In this document: one piece after another, positions 54,401 through 61,290 of the stretch
How the letters are laid out: every line of letters starts with the position of its first letter
How positions within the stretch are numbered: the stretch's first letter is position 1
Origin: DRWZ01 sp964601505
GTDB lineage: Bacteria; Calescibacteriota; Calescibacteriia; Calescibacteriales; Calescibacteriaceae
Assembly: GCA_964601505.1 (NCBI GenBank)
Contig: CAZRNR010000005.1
Location: forward strand, 1 to 64,000
DNA length: 64,000 nt
Direction of reading: 5' to 3'
The notes under the pieces: generated by a model
The model's database searches: none
Told to the model about the DNA's origin: nothing
Seen by the model: only the letters and a program-made list of their open reading frames with translations
Program-made: the position numbers and the translations under genes

Positions 54401-54610
54401 GTTCCTGGGGACAATTGAACTACTCCATCTTATATAAGATGGAGCTTCCTGCTTCAACAAGGCTATAAGCCTCTCCACAGTTCGGGTAGTTCCTACCCTA
54501 CCATCATTGACAACCCTTTGGTTATCAGGGTTACATATAATATCCGAAACTGACTTCTTGTCAAGTATTTGTAACTCATCTCCACCCTGTAGAGGATTGA
54601 GACCTCTTGC
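54401..54610 (-). mobile_element. IS200/IS605 right-end remnant with omega-RNA-like structure
   Basis: On the minus strand, the last 26 codons of a TnpB-like frame can be read (54497 down to TAG at 54420, containing GEAYSLVEAGSSIL), a C-terminal sequence typical of TnpB proteins of this group. The same DNA forms a chain of hairpins on this strand: 54513-54533 (6-bp arms), 54484-54498 (6-bp), 54460-54472 (5-bp) and 54423-54444 (9-bp arms, 4-base loop). The last is the subterminal right-end palindrome. In active elements the omega RNA overlaps the tnpB end and runs to the right end exactly like this. No tnpA or rest of tnpB is present. A further hairpin at 54591-54607 may belong to the left end. 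Confidence 0.72.
54420..54497 (-). pseudogene. tnpB: 3' relic of tnpB
   Basis: Twenty-five codons and TAG read GRNYPNCGEAYSLVEAG and onwards to a short Tyr-Lys-Met-Glu end; upstream an in-frame TAG and the next gene leave no room for the nuclease domain. The frame survives only where the omega-RNA structure constrains it. Confidence 0.6.
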
Positions 54611-54647
54611 TAAATTTATGTTAAAGATGAAAAACTAATTCCATCAG

Positions 54648-55100
54648 TTATCTTGAAGCGAAAAGGTCAAAACCTACAGATATAGAGAGAATATATCCTC
54701 CAACTGGCCCGATGTGAGCAGAAAATGAAGGTAAGACGAAACCAACAAGTCTCAAGGGGACTATATATGTTCCGATCTTCAGACTAGTAGAGAGCATAAG
54801 GTGAGCATAGTTTTTATTCTTAAAGATTAAAGATGGACCAAGTATCCCACCAAGAGAAGCTGAGAAATTCTCTGAATCAAACCTTAGTCCTAAATCAGCT
54901 CCTAGGGAAAAGATATCTAAAGATGGATAAAAATTAAAGATAGCTCCTGCGTAAAAAGAATCATATTCAGACATACCAAGACCAAATGAAAAAGATGCAG
55001 AATTCTTCTTGCCGTATGCTAAATCTTGGTAAGGGATTGCGATTCCTCCTGAGCCATTTAGATAGAACTTATAGGATAGAACAATCAATAATAGAAACAT
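54648..55100 (-). CDS. Small putative outer-membrane barrel protein
   Basis: 150 residues. The N-terminal 12 residues are hydrophobic (a short signal or a start misplaced from a longer one), then an alternating, Gly- and aromatic-rich chain of short strands: SASFSFGLGM, FYAGAIFNFYP, LGADLGLRF, FSASLGGILGPSL, and an end SVGFDLFASR. This is typical of small eight-strand barrels. It begins 6 bases after tRNA-Tyr on the same strand and may be transcribed with yebC and the tRNA. No homologue is recognised. Confidence 0.5.
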   Translation of the reverse strand: MFLLLIVLSYKFYLNGSGGIAIPYQDLAYGKKNSASFSFGLGMSEYDSFYAGAIFNFYPSLDIFSLGADLGLRFDSENFSASLGGILGPSLIFKNKNYAHLMLSTSLKIGTYIVPLRLVGFVLPSFSAHIGPVGGYILSISVGFDLFASR

Positions 55101-55106
55101 AATTTA

Positions 55107-55194
55107 TGGTGGGGAGGAAGGGATTTGAACCCCTGTAGGCGCTAGGGCCACCCGGTTTACAGCCGGGCCCGATTGACCGCTCCGGCACCTCCCC
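55107..55194 (-). tRNA. tRNA-Tyr (GTA anticodon)
   Basis: Read on the minus strand: a 7-bp acceptor stem (GGGGAGG/CCTCCCC), D-arm, anticodon loop CTGTAAA with GTA, a long class II variable arm, TTCAAAT in the T loop, discriminator A and an encoded CCA (55107-55109). The long arm and anticodon identify tyrosine. Its first base is also the last base of the yebC stop codon. Confidence 0.97.
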
Positions 55195-55955
55195 TACGCG
55201 GTAGCCATAAATCTCTCAAGTTCTTCGTCCTCTATCTCAAAATTAGACCAGACTTTATTTACATCGTCATGTTCATCAAGTGCTTCCATAAGCTTTAGAG
55301 CACTCTCAGCAACCTTTCCAGAAACCTTGACTGTGTTCTTTGGTATATAAGTCACCTCTGCGGACTCACATACGAAACCAGAATCTTTTAACTTGTTTTT
55401 GAGCTCATCAAAATTTTTCGGTTCGCATATCACATATACATTATCCTTATCTTCGTTTATATCTTCTGCTCCATACTCTATAGCGAAATCTGCAAGCTGA
55501 TTTTTCTTTTCTCCTAATTGAGCTTTTTGGAATGTCAAAACTCCTCTCATCTCAAACATCCATGAAACCGCTCCAGCCTCCGCTAGAGTTCCACCATACT
55601 TTGAGAATATCGCCCTTATCTGCGATGAGGTCCTATTCCTATTATCAGTTATAGCTGAAACATAAAGCGCAACACCCCCCGGACCATATCCCTCAAAAAG
55701 TATCTCTTCAACATTTTCTGCCTCTGTTCCACCAACTGCTTTTTTAATGGCTCTCTCCACATTATCTTTTGGCATATTGAATTCTTTTGCCATTTCTATC
55801 GCAAGTCTCAGCCGAGGGTTATTATCCGGATTTGGCCCCCCTTGTTTAGCTGCAACATATATCTCTCTCATAATCTTTGTAAAAATCTTTCCCCTCTTTT
55901 GATCCTGCGCAGCCTTCTTGTGCTTTATATTATGCCATTTTGAATGACCAGCCAT
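55194..55955 (-). CDS. yebC: YebC/PmpR-family protein
   Basis: 253 residues, complete. Signature segments are MAGHSKWHNIKHKKAAQDQKRGKIF (split: MAGHSKWHNIKHKKA, QDQKRGKIFTK), NPDNNPRLRLAIEMAKE, NMPKDNVERAIKKA, EGYGPGGVALYV and NRTSSQIRAIFSKYGG. YebC proteins are transcriptional regulators in some bacteria, and recent work ties members to relief of ribosome stalling at proline runs. Cotranscription with tRNA-Tyr is suggested by the one-base overlap. Confidence 0.93.
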   Translation of the reverse strand: MAGHSKWHNIKHKKAAQDQKRGKIFTKIMREIYVAAKQGGPNPDNNPRLRLAIEMAKEFNMPKDNVERAIKKAVGGTEAENVEEILFEGYGPGGVALYVSAITDNRNRTSSQIRAIFSKYGGTLAEAGAVSWMFEMRGVLTFQKAQLGEKKNQLADFAIEYGAEDINEDKDNVYVICEPKNFDELKNKLKDSGFVCESAEVTYIPKNTVKVSGKVAESALKLMEALDEHDDVNKVWSNFEIEDEELERFMATA

Positions 55956-56084
55956 AATCTAAATTTATATATTCTATACAAAAAAAATACTTCATCCAGA
56001 AAATCCGAAATTTTTTAATCAAAACAATAACATAAATCAAAACAATAATTCAATCACTGAAATCTGGGAAAAATAGCAGAAAAA

Positions 56085-56897
56085 CTATACACCAGAAGGT
56101 AATAAAACCTTAAAACTCGTTCCCCTTCCCAACTGTGATTTGACATCTATATGCCCCCCATGAAGCTGAATTATCTTTTTCACAACACTTAGACCAAGAC
56201 CAGTTCCCTGTGTCTTTGTTGTATAGAAAGGAATGAATATCTTCTGCAATTTATCTTCGGGGATTCCACAACCGGTGTCTTCAAATTCACAAACGATATA
56301 TTTTCCTTCGTCATAAGTTCTCACATATATTTCCCTTTTTTGTGATTTCTCTAAACTTTCTACACCATTCAAAATTATGTTGTAAAAACACCTTTTAAGC
56401 AAAAAGTCATCAGCTTCAACAAAAAGATTTTCAGAATCGTATGACCTATATATTTCAAAATCATAACTGAAGATTTCCTTTAACTCCGAAATCTCCTTTA
56501 TGCAATCCTCAAGAATTGCTTCAATATTTACCCTTTTCCTAATTCCAAGATTTTGCTCCTTAACAAATATACTGGTGTTTGATATTATAGAATCTATCCT
56601 ATTCATAATAGACCTTATAACTTTCATATCCTTACTCTCTTCCAAGTTAAGCGAGAGTATTTTTGACTTCAGAGCAAAGAAAGGATTTTTTATCTCATGC
56701 GTTATGAAAGATGCCATATCTACCATACCTCTGAACTTCTCTTCAAGTAGTAAGTCAGATAGCAAATCTCTAATAGTATCCCCAGATAACCTAAGGCTTA
56801 TCAGACCATCGGAAAAACTAATTTCAACTTCATCCTTCTTTGAGTCATCAATCTCTATTTTGAAATTATCCTTTGATACTACCTTAAAACTCATCAA
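56085..56897 (-). CDS. Soluble sensor histidine kinase (orphan)
   Basis: 270 residues with no membrane segment and only about 50 residues before the dimerisation helix. ASFITHEIKNPFFAL carries phospho-acceptor His67; ILNGVESL is the N-box; DTGCGIPEDKLQKIF the G1 box; TKTQGTGLGLSVVKKIIQLHGG the G2 region. The short N-terminus (FKIEIDDSKKDEVEI) has no known sensor fold. No response regulator is adjacent. The AAA+ sigma-54 activator in the window lacks a receiver domain and so is not an obvious partner. Confidence 0.85.
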   Translation of the reverse strand: MMSFKVVSKDNFKIEIDDSKKDEVEISFSDGLISLRLSGDTIRDLLSDLLLEEKFRGMVDMASFITHEIKNPFFALKSKILSLNLEESKDMKVIRSIMNRIDSIISNTSIFVKEQNLGIRKRVNIEAILEDCIKEISELKEIFSYDFEIYRSYDSENLFVEADDFLLKRCFYNIILNGVESLEKSQKREIYVRTYDEGKYIVCEFEDTGCGIPEDKLQKIFIPFYTTKTQGTGLGLSVVKKIIQLHGGHIDVKSQLGRGTSFKVLLPSGV

Positions 56898-56905
56898 AAA
56901 AAATT

Positions 56906-58030
56906 TTATTCACTTTCAATAGCAACTGCAAGAGTAATCCCGCTGCCATTTTTAGACCTAGTTTTTTGCTTTTCAACTAATAGTTTCCCATTTTTAGCAC
57001 AAAACAAAGCGCAAGCTTCCGAAACAGATGGTATCCCAAGATATTTCCTTGCTTGTTCAGATGGATTCTTCACCTCTATTGAGCTAAGTTTATGCTTCTC
57101 AACGAAAAAGACATCAACACCTAATATATTCCTAGCCATATCTGAAAATTTCCTGAACTCCTCATCTTCTTTCTTCACATCAACTGTTGATATAGTCTTT
57201 ATAGATTTCAAAGAAAGTCGATGAGAATCAAAAATTCCGACCAGAAAATCGTATATCTCTTTTGATTCAACACCCTTATCAAAACCAATCCCCACATGAA
57301 GAACGCGAGGATTATAAAAAACTGTAGGAACTTTGAAAATATCTTTTGAAACAAATCTATGCGATATGAAAAGACAAGCTTTAAATTCATTCTGATTCTG
57401 AAGGAATTCTTCAAGATTTGAAAAGTAAGAGAAATTCTCCTGAGGATAAAAGATTTTTTCTCCTGATTCCTGAACTATTGCAACCTTATCATGATTCACA
57501 ACAGATGAAGAAACCTTAACCAGTGTATCGTGATCAGCGGTAATCTTCCACCCAAATTCTCTCCCAAGTATATCAACAGGTATAGTTCCTATTGAATCCG
57601 ATGCTGTTGTTATTACTGGAGTTGCGTTTAGGATCTTGGCAATTTCTCTGCATAACTCATTTGCCCCACCAACATGTCCGGAAATCACACTTATGACAAA
57701 TTTTCCAGCTTCATCTATACACAAAACTGCTGGATCTTGATCTTTACTTTTGAGTTTAGAAGCTATGAGCCTTATAAGAGCTCCCAAAGATATAACAGCA
57801 ATAATGCCATCGTACTTATCAAAAATATCAGATATCAGCTCTTTTACATTTTCAAATGATGTAGCTCCTTCAACATCTGATGCAAACCTCTTGGGCACGA
57901 ATACCGAAACTTTATCAACAAAATCAATGTTTTTTGCAATTGAAGAGATTATTTTCACCCCACCGCGAGTTATAGACAAAAGAGCTACACCATTTTTAAA
58001 TATATTCCTCAGAAGTTCCCGTCTTTCCAT
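56906..58030 (-). CDS. cbiG: Cobalt-precorrin-5A hydrolase
   Basis: 374 residues. It opens the ring and releases acetaldehyde in the anaerobic (cobalt-early) corrin pathway. The N-terminal domain includes DGIIAVISLGALIRLIA and VISVISGHVGGANELCREIA (split: DGIIAVISLGA, VISGHVGGANELCREIA), characteristic of CbiG; the central segment has TASDSIGTIPVD, and the C-terminal domain starts around LHVGIGFDKGVESKEI. Its start codon overlaps the stop of cbiF by one base (TGATG). Confidence 0.9.
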   Translation of the reverse strand: MERRELLRNIFKNGVALLSITRGGVKIISSIAKNIDFVDKVSVFVPKRFASDVEGATSFENVKELISDIFDKYDGIIAVISLGALIRLIASKLKSKDQDPAVLCIDEAGKFVISVISGHVGGANELCREIAKILNATPVITTASDSIGTIPVDILGREFGWKITADHDTLVKVSSSVVNHDKVAIVQESGEKIFYPQENFSYFSNLEEFLQNQNEFKACLFISHRFVSKDIFKVPTVFYNPRVLHVGIGFDKGVESKEIYDFLVGIFDSHRLSLKSIKTISTVDVKKEDEEFRKFSDMARNILGVDVFFVEKHKLSSIEVKNPSEQARKYLGIPSVSEACALFCAKNGKLLVEKQKTRSKNGSGITLAVAIESE

Positions 58031-58788
58031 CAGCTTTTCCTTCTCTTCATAACAATATCAGAATAACTTTTTGAATAAACGAAAGATCTTTTACCTTTTA
58101 CTTCAAAAGCCTTTGAAATTATAAAGAGAGCCTGAGAACTTATTCCTTCTTCCCTTACTTTTGAAGCTATATCAGAAAGCTTACCATAAATTATCTTCTG
58201 ATCTTTCCAACTGACCTTATAGCAAACAGCACAAGGAAAATCCGGGGGGAACGAAGAATCAATAAGATCCTTAACTATCTTCTCGACAAAAGAAGCAGAA
58301 AGAAAAAATATAATGGTCGGTTTTTGTTTCATAAATTCCTTTATATCTTCCGGAACTGGTGTTTTTCCAGGATAACGAGTTATGACAATTGTTTGAGTAA
58401 CTTCAGGTATAGTGTATTCTATCTTCAAAGCTGAAGCAGCAGCAATAAAAGATGAAACTCCTGGAACAATTTCAAAATCAATACCCTCCTTTTCCAACAA
58501 GTCAAAATACTCTTTTGTTGAACCGAATATACATGGATCCCCATCGTGAGCTCGCACAACAATTTTTCCCTGATTAAATCTCTCCTTCATCAGATTTACT
58601 ATCTCCTCGACAGTCATACCATGAGAATCTATCTTCTCAGCACGAGGAAACATATCAAGCATTTCCTTATTCATCAATGAACCTGTATATATGATGACAT
58701 CTGCTGAACTCATTATCTTTTGTGCCCTAACCGTCATAAGCTCCGGATCTCCTGGTCCAACACCGACAAAATATATCTTCCCAAACAT
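58030..58788 (-). CDS. cbiF: Cobalt-precorrin-4 C11-methyltransferase
   Basis: 252 residues of the SAM-dependent corrin methyltransferase fold: IYFVGVGPGDPELMTVRAQKI at the start (split: YFVGVGPGDPELMT), DVIIYTGSLMN, VVRAHDGDPCIFGSTKEY and FEIVPGVSSFIAAASAL. This combination matches CbiF/CobM. It is the first gene of a cbiF-cbiG pair and is divergent from meaB. No cobalamin riboswitch was recognised in the 240 bp in front of it. Confidence 0.9.
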   Translation of the reverse strand: MFGKIYFVGVGPGDPELMTVRAQKIMSSADVIIYTGSLMNKEMLDMFPRAEKIDSHGMTVEEIVNLMKERFNQGKIVVRAHDGDPCIFGSTKEYFDLLEKEGIDFEIVPGVSSFIAAASALKIEYTIPEVTQTIVITRYPGKTPVPEDIKEFMKQKPTIIFFLSASFVEKIVKDLIDSSFPPDFPCAVCYKVSWKDQKIIYGKLSDIASKVREEGISSQALFIISKAFEVKGKRSFVYSKSYSDIVMKRRKS

Positions 58789-59027
58789 AAATCAGATTAT
58801 TATAGCAGTTTATTTTTGAAATTTATGAATTTTAAATAGGTCTTCAAAAATCCCATAAGCTCGAAAAATCATTCCTAACCATCGGTATCAAAACTCCCTA
58901 TACTATACCAAGCAGACCATTTGGTTTCCTACGTAGTTCTCTTTTGGCAATTTTCAATTCAGTTTGATAATGCCACCAAAAACCATATTTTTTCATTTTC
59001 TTGCAATTTATAACTAATGTTGAGCTT

Positions 59028-59996
59028 ATGTTTGAAAGGATAGCTGAAGGATTCTTACAGCAAGACAAACTATCGTTGGCAAAAGCAATAAGCTTTGTAG
59101 AAAGAAATCCAGATAAAGCATATGAACTTATAACAGTTCTGTCCCAGAAGACAAATAGAAACCTTTTAGATGAGAAAACTCACATTATTGGTATAACAGG
59201 TCCCCCGGGTGTTGGCAAGAGCACGATATTATCGCAGATAATACAGAGAACAAACTGCGGGGTTATACTATGCGATCCATCATCTCAAGAAGGAGGAGCA
59301 ATACTTGGAGATAGGATAAGGATGGGAGGAGTACAATCAAAAGAGAAAGTCTTCATAAGGAGTCTTGGCACAAGAGGGGAACTTGGTGGGATATCTCTGA
59401 ACACAGGAGACATAATAAATCTATATATACTTTTTGGAATGGAGAAAATAATAGTTGAAACTGTGGGAGTTGGACAGATAGAAACAGAAATATACAAAAT
59501 CGCCGACACCGTGATACTTGTAGTTTCTCCAGAGAGTGGAGACGAAATCCAATTTATGAAAAGTGGGATATATGAAGTTGCGGATATAATAGTTATAAAC
59601 AAGGCAGATAGACCTGCAGCTGACAAGATATATAACGAAATAAAAACGGCAGTTAATCTTGCCAAAACTGTTTTATCTAATCTATCAAAGAAGCAAGAGT
59701 GGGATATTCCAATATTGAAGGTTGTAGCAAAAACAGGGGAAGGAATAGATGAAATGATGAACTATGCAGAAAAGCACAAAGATTTTCTGAAGTCAAAGGG
59801 AATTCTCACAGAGAGGAGGAAAAAAAGATTAGAAAGAGATTTTATTAGTGCAATAGCTAGGGATCTTATAAATAAAATAAAATCAAGCAAAATATATGAT
59901 GAGAAACTAAAAGAAATGCTTGACGGTAAAAAAGATCCATATTCAGCAGCAAGATCAATAGTTCAAAAACTTACAGAGAGCATAAACCAAATATGA
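59028..59996 (+). CDS. meaB: MeaB/ArgK-family GTPase
   Basis: 322 residues from ATG 59028; a TTG at 59001 would add nine residues. It is the G-protein chaperone that protects and loads B12 on methylmalonyl-CoA mutase (or a relative). Motifs: P-loop GITGPPGVGKSTI, DPSSQEGGAILGDRIRM, ETVGVGQIETEI (the base-sensing switch III), and VINKADRPAADK (NKAD). No mutase subunit is in the window. Its divergence from the cbiF-cbiG pair fits a B12-use theme. Confidence 0.92.
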   Translation: MFERIAEGFLQQDKLSLAKAISFVERNPDKAYELITVLSQKTNRNLLDEKTHIIGITGPPGVGKSTILSQIIQRTNCGVILCDPSSQEGGAILGDRIRMGGVQSKEKVFIRSLGTRGELGGISLNTGDIINLYILFGMEKIIVETVGVGQIETEIYKIADTVILVVSPESGDEIQFMKSGIYEVADIIVINKADRPAADKIYNEIKTAVNLAKTVLSNLSKKQEWDIPILKVVAKTGEGIDEMMNYAEKHKDFLKSKGILTERRKKRLERDFISAIARDLINKIKSSKIYDEKLKEMLDGKKDPYSAARSIVQKLTESINQI

Positions 59997-60175
59997 GAAA
60001 ACGAAATCTAAGCTTGATATCATTTATGCAAAAACCTTATTGTAATAAAGTGTAGGAGTAATTTGTTGATTTATTATTTTTATCTTTATGAATAACATAA
60101 CAAAATATTCACATCAATTAGATTTTATTAAAATTAAATTTAGTGCTATATTTCGGAAAAACAGTAAAAAAACTA

Positions 60176-60604
60176 ATGATGATAACCATTTATAACTTAC
60201 TGGTTATTCCTCTTGTATACGCCCAAAATGAAATAAATCTAAAGAAAATTACCGAAGATATAAAACAAAATATCGATAATATAAACTTAATAATACTTGG
60301 AATAAAAAAAAGCCTTGAAGAGAGGACAGAAGAAATCAAAAATTTCAAGGAAAGCATAACTAAAACAGATGCAGCTATAAAATCAATATCCGAAAGGGTG
60401 AAAGAGCTTGAGGAAAAAACAAAGGACAATATGGAGAGAATAAGAGAGTATGAAAGAAAAATAGAAGAAAGCCGAAGACAAATACAAACCAACCTCATGA
60501 TAATAAAAACTTTAGGAATATTAGCCGTACTTTCCACATTCATCTCAATAATAGCACTTATAAGAGCAGAAAAAAAGAGGAGATCAAGAACACTCAGATT
60601 TTAA
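60176..60604 (+). CDS. Exported coiled-coil protein with C-terminal membrane helix
   Basis: 142 residues from ATG 60176, which gives a signal peptide (cleavage after VYA); a GTG at 60143 would put 11 polar residues before it. The middle is a nearly continuous coiled coil (about 22-105) rich in Lys/Glu with I/L heptads, then one membrane helix (about 110-130) and a basic tail. A spacer or tether across the periplasm is a possible role. The stop codon is followed at once by the next gene's ATG. Confidence 0.6.
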   Translation: MMITIYNLLVIPLVYAQNEINLKKITEDIKQNIDNINLIILGIKKSLEERTEEIKNFKESITKTDAAIKSISERVKELEEKTKDNMERIREYERKIEESRRQIQTNLMIIKTLGILAVLSTFISIIALIRAEKKRRSRTLRF

Positions 60605-60895
60605 ATGAATACGAAAAAAATCAGGATATTTCTTGGAGAAAAAAACGATAGTAAGAGAATATTTGAGACAATACGAATGGCACTAGGAATAACTCTGAAG
60701 GGAAATATAGTTGAACTTTATATCTCAAAAGATGTAAAAATTGATGAACTTGAAAAAGAAAAAAGAGAAGAAATAGATGAATTCCTGCAAGCTCTCACAT
60801 ATATGGGAGGGAAATATGAATTTGTAGAAAACATAAAAAGTATTATAAACCAAAAAGTCATTGAAAAGGGAATTCATGATATATTGGTCTTGTAA
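60605..60895 (+). CDS. Small DsrE-like protein
   Basis: 96 residues. The pattern IRIFLGEKNDSKRIFETIRMALGITLKGNIVELYI, a beta strand, a helix with an A-L-G-I-T core, and a second strand (split: IRIFLGEKND, RMALGITLKGN, VELYI), resembles the opening of DsrE/TusC-type sulfur-transfer subunits, but the usual Cys is missing. The C-terminal part is helical and charged. It begins directly after the coiled-coil gene's stop. Function is not assigned. Confidence 0.45.
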   Translation: MNTKKIRIFLGEKNDSKRIFETIRMALGITLKGNIVELYISKDVKIDELEKEKREEIDEFLQALTYMGGKYEFVENIKSIINQKVIEKGIHDILVL

Positions 60896-60978
60896 ATCAG
60901 GGAATCAAGCGGATTCAAAATCTGTAATAAAATTACAAAAAAGCAAATAAATGATGCAATCTAAATAATAAAAATGAT

Positions 60979-61287
60979 ATGCTTACGAAGGAAGAAATAA
61001 AAAGGAAGATCGAAGAGGAATTGGTAAGTTGGCATTATGACGAATCTTCAAAATACATAAAAAGAGAGATAAAAACGAAAAACTTTAAAGAAACAATGTT
61101 AATTTTGGGACTAATAGGTGGGCTTTCGGAAGCGCATTTTCATCATCCAGATGTAGAGTTCAGCTATAACAGAATACTCATAAAACTCAAAACGCATTCA
61201 GAAAACGCAATAACTCAAAAAGATATAGAATTAGCAAAAGACATAGAAAAACATATAACATCAATACTTGAAAGAGATAAAAAGTAG
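60979..61287 (+). CDS. phhB: Pterin-4a-carbinolamine dehydratase
   Basis: 102 residues, the whole family length. The active-site motif HFHHPDVEFSYNRILIKLKTHS (split: AEAHFHHPDVEFSYN, ILIKLKTHS), a leading W...I.R segment and an ITQKDIELAKDIEKH end are as expected for PCD/DCoH. It regenerates tetrahydrobiopterin after aromatic hydroxylation in some organisms; in others, relatives act in Moco or folate-related roles. No aromatic hydroxylase is in the window. It is convergent with the P-type ATPase with a 3-base gap. Confidence 0.85.
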   Translation: MLTKEEIKRKIEEELVSWHYDESSKYIKREIKTKNFKETMLILGLIGGLSEAHFHHPDVEFSYNRILIKLKTHSENAITQKDIELAKDIEKHITSILERDKK

Positions 61288-61290
61288 AAA

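Noticed and set aside
58789..59027. Possible cobalamin riboswitch between cbiF and meaB
   Set aside because: Only scattered GCCA and AGGAAACC-like words were found; the conserved B12 box and core order are not present on either strand.
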